NCBI RefSeq assembly: GCF_014805685.1
Contig: NC_060909.1
Span: 4,334,792-4,398,791, forward strand
Direction: 5' to 3'
DNA length: 64,000 bases
DNA from: Silurus meridionalis
Lineage: Eukaryota > Chordata > Actinopteri > Siluriformes > Siluridae
Positions within the stretch are counted from its first letter, which is position 1. Each line of letters starts with the position of its first letter. Under the pieces are notes generated by a model. That model was not told the DNA's origin. It did no database searches and worked only from the letters and a program-made list of their open reading frames with translations. The translations under genes were made by a program, and so were the position numbers. This document shows positions 58,220-64,000 of this stretch, piece after piece.

Positions 58220-58616
58220 TACAGTGCCCTCCACAATTATTGGCACCCCTGTTTAAGATGTGGTCGTGGACTTCAAAAAATTCTCCTTTTTTTTAAAACA
58301 ACATAGAACCCAAATGCAAAAAAAGAGAAAAATCCAACCTTTTATTTAAGTACATTACTTTGGTGGTCATTTAGAAAAAAAAAAAAAACTTGAAATCATG
58401 TGTCCCACAATTATTGGTACCCCTGATGTTAATACTTTGTACAACCTCCTTTTGCCAACAAGACAGCACTTAATCTCCTCCTATAACATTTCACAAGATT
58501 GGAGAACACAGAGAGAGGGATTTTTGACCATTCTTCTTTGCACAATCTTTCTAGATCATCCAGTGTCCACGACCACATCTTAAACAGGGGTGCCAATAAT
58601 TGTGGAGGGCACTGTA
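58220..58616 (-). mobile_element. Internally deleted Tc1-like element with perfect 52 bp TIRs
   Basis: 58220-58271 and 58565-58616 are exact inverted copies starting TACAGTGCCCTCCACAAT. A second, direct copy of the inner motif (CCACAATTATTGGTACCCCT) lies at 58406-58425, the IR/DR layout of Tc1 elements such as the salmonid type. The minus strand between about 58580 and 58429 encodes DDLERLCKEEWSKIPLSVF and YRRRLSAVLLAKGGCTKY, the C-terminus of the transposase. Only 397 bp remain, so it is non-autonomous. Confidence 0.95.
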
Positions 58617-58621
58617 AATAA

Positions 58622-58626
<5 letters not shown>

Positions 58627-58692
<66 letters not shown>
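58627..58692. repeat. (TA)n microsatellite
   Basis: 33 units, left neighbour of the palindromic MITE. Confidence 0.95.
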
Positions 58693-58695
<3 letters not shown>

Positions 58696-58734
58696 TACAG
58701 ACCAAAATTTATATATATTATGTGTGTGTATATA

Positions 58735-59149
58735 TACAGTACAGACCAAAAGTTTGGACACACCTGCTCATTCAAAGAGTTTTCTTTATTTTCATGACTA
58801 TGAAAATTGTAGAGTCACACTGAAGGCATCAAAACTATGAATTAACACATGTGGAATTATATACATAACAAAAAAGTGAACTGAAAATATGTCATATTGT
58901 AGGTTCTTCAAAGTAGAATCTTCAAGAGAATGCCAAGAGTGTGCAAAGCAGTAATCTAAGCAAAAGGTGGCTACTTTGAAGAACCTACAATATCACATAT
59001 TTTCAGTTGTTACTTTTTTGTTATGTATATAATTCCACATGTGTTAATTCATAGTTTTGATGCCTTCAGTGTGACTCTACAATTTTCATAGTTATGAAAA
59101 TAAAGAAAACTCTTTGAATGAGAAGGTGTGTCCAAACTTTTGGTCTGTA

Positions 59150-59154
<5 letters not shown>
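58735..59154. mobile_element. Palindromic Tc1-type MITE, 420 bp
   Basis: Arms 58735-58915 and 58972-59154 are inverted repeats with few mismatches, leaving a centre of about 56 bp. Ends TACAGTACAGACCAAAAG are a Tc1-type terminus with TA. No coding sequence. Both sides abut TA-rich DNA. Confidence 0.95.

Positions 59155-59226
<72 letters not shown>
59153..59226. repeat. (TA)n microsatellite
   Basis: 37 units, right neighbour of the palindromic MITE. Confidence 0.95.
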
Positions 59227-59228
<2 letters not shown>

Positions 59229-60654
59229 GTAAACAATAAATAAATACATATAATTAATAAATAGATAAACATATTGTACCATAAGGTTTAACAGCCTCAG
59301 TGATTTCATGCATTTTCTTTGTTAAACCCCTGACCCCCACCCCACCCCCATATTAATAGGCTTAGATTACGTAAAGTGGCCTTCATACAAGTCCCTGTGT
59401 AAAAGCACTATTCAAAAAAATCCATTCATTTGTCCCATTGATTTACCGCTAGAAATCTTATCCAGGCTTTTTTTGCTATAAAAAATTAATCCATATCTTC
59501 AGACCAATCAGATTTGAGAAATTTGACTGTGTTGTGGTCTAATGCATTGATTTCCGAATGATCTTGCCTTTGAGTATTCCTCAAACATAGAATCCTCTAC
59601 ATATTGCATATTATTGATGTACACATTGGCTTCGATTAAAGCTCCTGGAACAGGCTGAGCAAAACACATTTTAGATGTCCATGTTAATGCAACTCACACA
59701 CCTATCCAGCTTAAACCTCACTGCACTATGACTTTGGTTAAACCAGTCAGGAATTCAGATTGAATTATAATTGATTACATTTTCTTTTTTTTTTTTTTTT
59801 ATCTCTGAGTCTTTGTTAAAAAAATGAACTAGCAGAACACATTTGGTTCAAATAACAACCATGGGATAAATATGATTCCTTCAAAGCCAGGAGGATTTTT
59901 TTTACAGTCTGTGAACTACGGATAGGGGGCATCCAGCTCTCAGGTGTATGATATGTATGAGCAAACCTCAATACACATCATCTGATAAAGCTGAATGAGA
60001 GCACTTCTGAAGTTTGGTAGGTCAGATCTAAGCCGAAACTGGGTGTGTATTTAGTTTGCCTGCAGTAAACACAGAAAAAAAATGTCTCCGAACACATTAG
60101 AGCATTAAATTACAGAGCAGTGTATATCAATCCCTGAAAGGATGTGAGAGAATCTATTACAGCATGAAGCATGATGGTTAGCTTTGAAGTTTTGCAGTCA
60201 TCCAGGTCATTCAATCTGGTCTTTAGCACCAAGGAACCTGAGCGTGTAGGTTAATTGTGAATATTGGCTTAGAGATGCTTAGCTTGTGATCATAGAGTTT
60301 GAAGGGACTGGAATAAAATTTGGCAGAGATATAATATACATTAAGTCAAATGGATATCATATTTGATCTAATCTCAAAGGTTTATTATATAATATGTATT
60401 TTAAGTAATTGAGAGCCAACTACATAGTCATCCAGAATAAAGTCTAGCTGCTAGTTTGTGTTTTTATACTGTTTTTTTTTTAATCAACTGTGTTGCTGCA
60501 GACATCTAATATAGATATAATGATCTAATATTTCTTTTAAATACACCTGCCATGTTCCAGACCAAATCTTCACCCGAAATAAATCTCAAAATCCAAAATA
60601 ATCTTTTTTTTTTTTTTTTTCTTTTGCACAAGGCAAAAAGGTTTGGCATGCACA
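59227..60654. other. Single-copy-looking intergenic DNA
   Basis: No repeat terminus apart from homopolymers. No supported exon. Confidence 0.35.
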
Positions 60655-60770
60655 CACACACTGCATTGATAATTTGTTCAATTCCCAGACTTACTACTCC
60701 TGGGCCCCTGAGCAAGGCCCCTAACCACTTCACTGCTCAGTTGTATGAATGAGATGAATGTAAGTTACAC
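60655..60770 (+). mobile_element. SINE fragment
   Basis: GGGCCCCTGAGCAAGGCCCC, CTGCTCAGTTGTATGAATGA and AATGTAAGTT are the body of the tRNA-derived SINE family. Head lost except TTCAATTCCCAG. Confidence 0.65.
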
Positions 60771-60801
60771 ACCTGTGATGGATTTTACTAACTACAGTAG
60801 T

Positions 60802-60805
<4 letters not shown>

Positions 60806-60855
<50 letters not shown>
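60806..60855. repeat. (GT)n microsatellite
   Basis: 25 perfect units, with a shorter GT run at about 60881-60892. Confidence 0.95.
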
Positions 60856-60858
<3 letters not shown>

Positions 60859-62204
60859 GGTGCATGTCTGGGGGTGAGGGAGTGTGTGTGTGTTTGTAGT
60901 ACCTCTGAAAGATTTAACTAAACTAAACATTATTAATAGAAATACATTTTTAATTTTTTTTCCCAAAAAAACCTTAAACTCTCCACAGCTCTGTATATCA
61001 CAGGCACACAGTCTGTATTTTATTAGATTTAAATCCTATTATTTGCTGTACAATAAAACCTTGGTGGCAGCAAAGTGTTTGTTTTTAAATGTCCAATCTG
61101 GCAACCCTATTAACTCTCCTGTCTACTCCTCCTCCCCCCCAAGCATGTGGAAGTGTGATGCCTGTCCTAACATATCTCTCATACTGCTAGCTGTAGTCCA
61201 GTTTTGCAAACAATTCCTATGTGGAAGCTACATGTAACATAGAAACAGTAAGCATGAAACACGTCATGAAACAGTGGATTATATCTGCCAACATTTTTAA
61301 AATGACGGTGTCTTAAAAGTGTGCAATTGTAATTAGCATTTTTCTATGTATGGAGTTGAAAATGAGGACTTGGGTTGACATTTTTTGCATTTAATTGGCT
61401 GATATATCGCTCTCCTCCTTTGGGCTTAATCACCTCTGACCTCAACGATATCTAACTCCACTCTGATGTAATATAATACCGTGAAAGGAAAGTCTACAGA
61501 ATGAGTCAGTAAAAATCCTTAAGATTCAAGATCTTAAATCCAAGAGCCTTGATTAATTACTACTACATGAAACAGGAAGTCATAGAGAGTTACAAAGAGG
61601 TCACAAAGTTTACATTAGCCACAATGGTATTAGCATAAAGAGCAGCTCAATAGCCATCAGCAAAACTCCAAGAATAGAGCACAGGGTCAGATGCATTGAT
61701 ATCACCAGTCAAGTATTTTCCATGAAAAAAAGTCAGACTAGGATCCTACATGCAATTTCATGTCGAATTCTCACGTTTCATGTTATTCTTGAGGTCAAAG
61801 TTTTCCTTCGCCTAACATTATTAAACCTATATTCATTTTAAAACTAGATATATTTAGACATGATGCAATGCACCTTGACCCCCACCAGAAGAAATGTTAA
61901 CAAGTAGAATTAAATATCTCAGGAGACTTAAGGGGGATTCTTACTTATGTTTCAGCAATTGTCTTAAAATAAAATTAAATAAAGTAAGACACATACAAAA
62001 AAAACAGCGGCTTTATTGTACCAAGTGAGTTTCAGTATTTATTTATTTTATTAAACGATTATATTTTTTGTAGAAGTGCTACACAGTTAAAGTGATTAAT
62101 AAAAATAGATAAAAAAGTTAGCATGAGATTACTGGACTCGCTTGTTCGTTTTCATGTTCAAGAAAATTTTTAACTAATCATAAATCAAAATCCGTACATT
62201 AAGG
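60856..62204. other. Single-copy-looking intergenic DNA
   Basis: The 60884-61237 plus frame (117 codons) has no motif and starts in simple repeat. No gene called. Confidence 0.35.
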
Positions 62205-62305
62205 GGAGTGTTAGGGGGTCTTGCTAAAGGGACCAGCAGTTGCAGCTTGGTGGTGCTGGTATTTAAAGTCCACTATCTTAACCATTGGGCAACCACTTCC
62301 CAACT
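62205..62305 (-). mobile_element. SINE fragment
   Basis: CAGCAGTTGCAGCTTGGTGG and TATCTTAACCATTGGGC are the reversed body and head of the tRNA-derived SINE. Confidence 0.6.
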
Positions 62306-62333
62306 CTCATATACTCACATATGCTATTTAAAG

Positions 62334-62989
62334 TACCGTATTTTCCGGACTATAAGCCGCTACTTTTTCCCACGTTTTGAACCTCGCGGCTCAAACAACG
62401 AAGAGGCTTATTTATGGATTTTTCCTGGGTTTTTCCCAGTTTCACAAACTTCAAGCCAAAAAACTGAGCCCCATAACATTTCACCAATTAAATTCTTTAT
62501 ATTAAATCAGATGTGCTCCCACTGAATCGGGCCGCACCACATCATAAATATGAATGATGTTCCTCTGACGTTTGACCTGCCGCTCACTCTGACTGTCTAC
62601 AGGAAATGCGAATCATTCGTCATGCTGAAAACAACCGGGCATGAAAAAACGCACTTCACCTGTGTTCTGAGCTGCACAGCATCGGGAGAAAAGCTTCACC
62701 GATGGTGATTTTTAAACGCACGACGATGCCAAAGAAAAACTCCCGAGAGAAATAGTTGTGAAAGAAAGGAGGAAGACAGTGAACAATGACTTTCTTGGTA
62801 GGCTACTGTTTAGATATAAGTCATGTAACAGACACTGTCTTTCATTAAAGCCTGTGTGAAGTTCATTAGTTTCATAGCACCTGGCTTATAGACAGGTGCG
62901 GCTTATTTATGTTTAAAATAAAAATCTTTGTCAAATTCAGTGGGTGTGGCTTCTATGTGGGTGCGCTTAATAGTCCGGAAATTACGGTA
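62334..62989. mobile_element. TIR miniature element, copy 2 (family F)
   Basis: Starts TACCGTATTTTCCGGACTAT and ends CGGAAATTACGGTA. Shares interior blocks with 3445-4078: CTGGGTTTTTCCC, ACGCACGACGATGCCAA, GAGGAAGACAGTGAACAATG and GGTAGGCTACTGTTTAGATA. It has extra sequence near 62500-62640 (CGGGCCGCACCACATC) that copy 1 lacks, so it may be closer to the parent. Confidence 0.75.
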
Positions 62990-63121
62990 ATCTAGCGTAC
63001 TTTTCTTTAGGTATTTTAACTACAGTCGCTCAAAAAAAACACTGGTGTACTTTTTAGTAAAATCTCTAAATATACACCAGCACACTTATAGTTTAATTTG
63101 GTTGCAAATTGTAATGTCTGT

Positions 63122-63356
63122 GATATACATCTGGCCAAACGTTTTTGCAGACCTGATCATCACACCTATATAAATATTTTATTCCATATTTAGTCCATAC
63201 TTGCTGCTCTGTTTTAGCTCCACATCATTTCCATGGAAGGAAGGATATCCATGACATATTGAAGTGGGGATTTGTGAATATTCATACGAGTAGTTTAAGT
63301 GAGTCAGGCACAAGAGGTCTGCAGTCATTGGTCCAGTTCATCTCAAAGGTGTTCAG
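63122..63356 (-). mobile_element. Tc1-like relic, family A
   Basis: TATACATCTGGCCAAACGTT terminus, ATTCCATATTTAGTCCATAC and CATCTCAAAGGTGTTCAGC. Confidence 0.7.
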
Positions 63357-63450
63357 CAGTGAAGGATAAAGTACACAAACCATGTACTTGAGTTAAAGTA
63401 GAGATTGGTAAAATATGACTCCAGTAAAAGTAAAAGTACAAAAGTATTTC
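63357..63450. mobile_element. hAT-like element, left-end fragment
   Basis: CAGTGAAGGATAAAGTACAC and TTGAGTTAAAGTAGAGAT match the start of 40607-41333. Truncated after about 90 bp. Confidence 0.7.
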
Positions 63451-64000
63451 ACCTGCCTTTGTTGAGATCTCTGTTAAAATAAGTCAAGGATTATAACCAA
63501 TTGTCCATCTTTTTCCCTTTCTCATCATTATAGATATATAAATTATACATCTAAACAGTTTTTTGACACTTCTGAATGCCTTCCCTCCTCTTTCCACTTT
63601 TCTTTTCTGGTGTTCCCTGATTCACTTTCCACTTTTTAGTGCTTATTTATCACTGCACCTCTCACCTTCTATCCTCCTGAGAAGTGATTAACCAGTCTAT
63701 CTGCACCAGCTCATCTTAGGGCCTTTTTTAATTAAGTAGCAAAAAATATCTGCTGAATCAGCACAGACCTACCTGGGAACCATTGTCTGAATTAATGTGT
63801 TAGGAGTGGGTTCAGGAGGTCTTTTACAGGAAGTGCCAAGATGAGTAGACTTGAAATTGCTATTCTGGGCTGAGGAACAATCGGTTTGAGTTCCATGTAT
63901 CAATTGTTCCTTTTTTATCATGAATATCTTAAAAATGTGAAGTTTCACAGAAAACATAAAGGCAGCTAGAATTTCTTTTTTTGAGAATGCATGCATCATA
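63451..64000. other. Unassigned intergenic DNA
   Basis: Pyrimidine-rich near 63580-63640. The minus frame at 63769-63999 has no motif. Confidence 0.35.

Overview
The window looks like a gene-poor stretch of a teleost fish genome, probably a catfish or a near relative. That placement is an inference from the repeat spectrum. It is AT-rich and intron/intergene-like, with long (TA)n, (GATA)n and (GT)n microsatellites. It carries an L2-type LINE, RTE-like LINE 3' ends, tRNA-derived SINEs, several Tc1/mariner families, hAT-like miniature elements and a BEL/Pao retrotransposon. I found no convincing host protein-coding gene. Nearly every open frame over about 60 codons is explained by a repeat or by chance.

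Layout: 1-1262 is a truncated L2-like LINE on the minus strand with a recognisable but broken reverse transcriptase. 3445-4078 is a TIR miniature element with a second copy at 62334-62989. 4792-5317 is a Tc1 relic. Beside it sits the main feature, a 7.4 kb BEL/Pao LTR retrotransposon on the minus strand (5328-12753). It has 700-702 bp LTRs that differ by only two substitutions and two single-base indels, TG...CA ends and a 5 bp ATGAC target duplication. Its gag, protease, reverse transcriptase, RNase H and integrase regions are all recognisable, in order, but are split by many frameshifts.

From 12.8 to 25.9 kb the window holds relics of two Tc1-like families, here called A and B, and of an unclassified interspersed repeat, here called C. 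It also holds an RTE-like 3' end, a CpG-rich patch with a 236-codon open frame beside it, and tetranucleotide arrays. 25.9-29.4 kb is the longest stretch with little recognisable repeat. 29.4-49.6 kb alternates SINEs, hAT-like elements with 8 bp flanking repeats, Tc1 relics and single-copy-looking DNA. It includes a near-perfect 59 bp inverted repeat with an 8 nt loop at 40077-40202. 50.6-59.2 kb holds an IR/DR-type Tc1 relic, a possible solo LTR, a hAT-like element with a perfect 8 bp duplication, a 397 bp Tc1 derivative with perfect 52 bp TIRs, and a palindromic MITE set between (TA)n arrays. The end of the window is mostly single-copy-looking DNA with the second TIR element.

No genes act together as a pathway here. 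The biology is transposon biology: recent LTR insertion, nested insertions and internally deleted DNA transposons. Several compositionally balanced, repeat-free patches could be conserved non-coding elements, but that can only be tested by comparison with other genomes. Boundaries of repeats are read by eye and may be off by tens of bases unless a terminal repeat or target duplication is stated.
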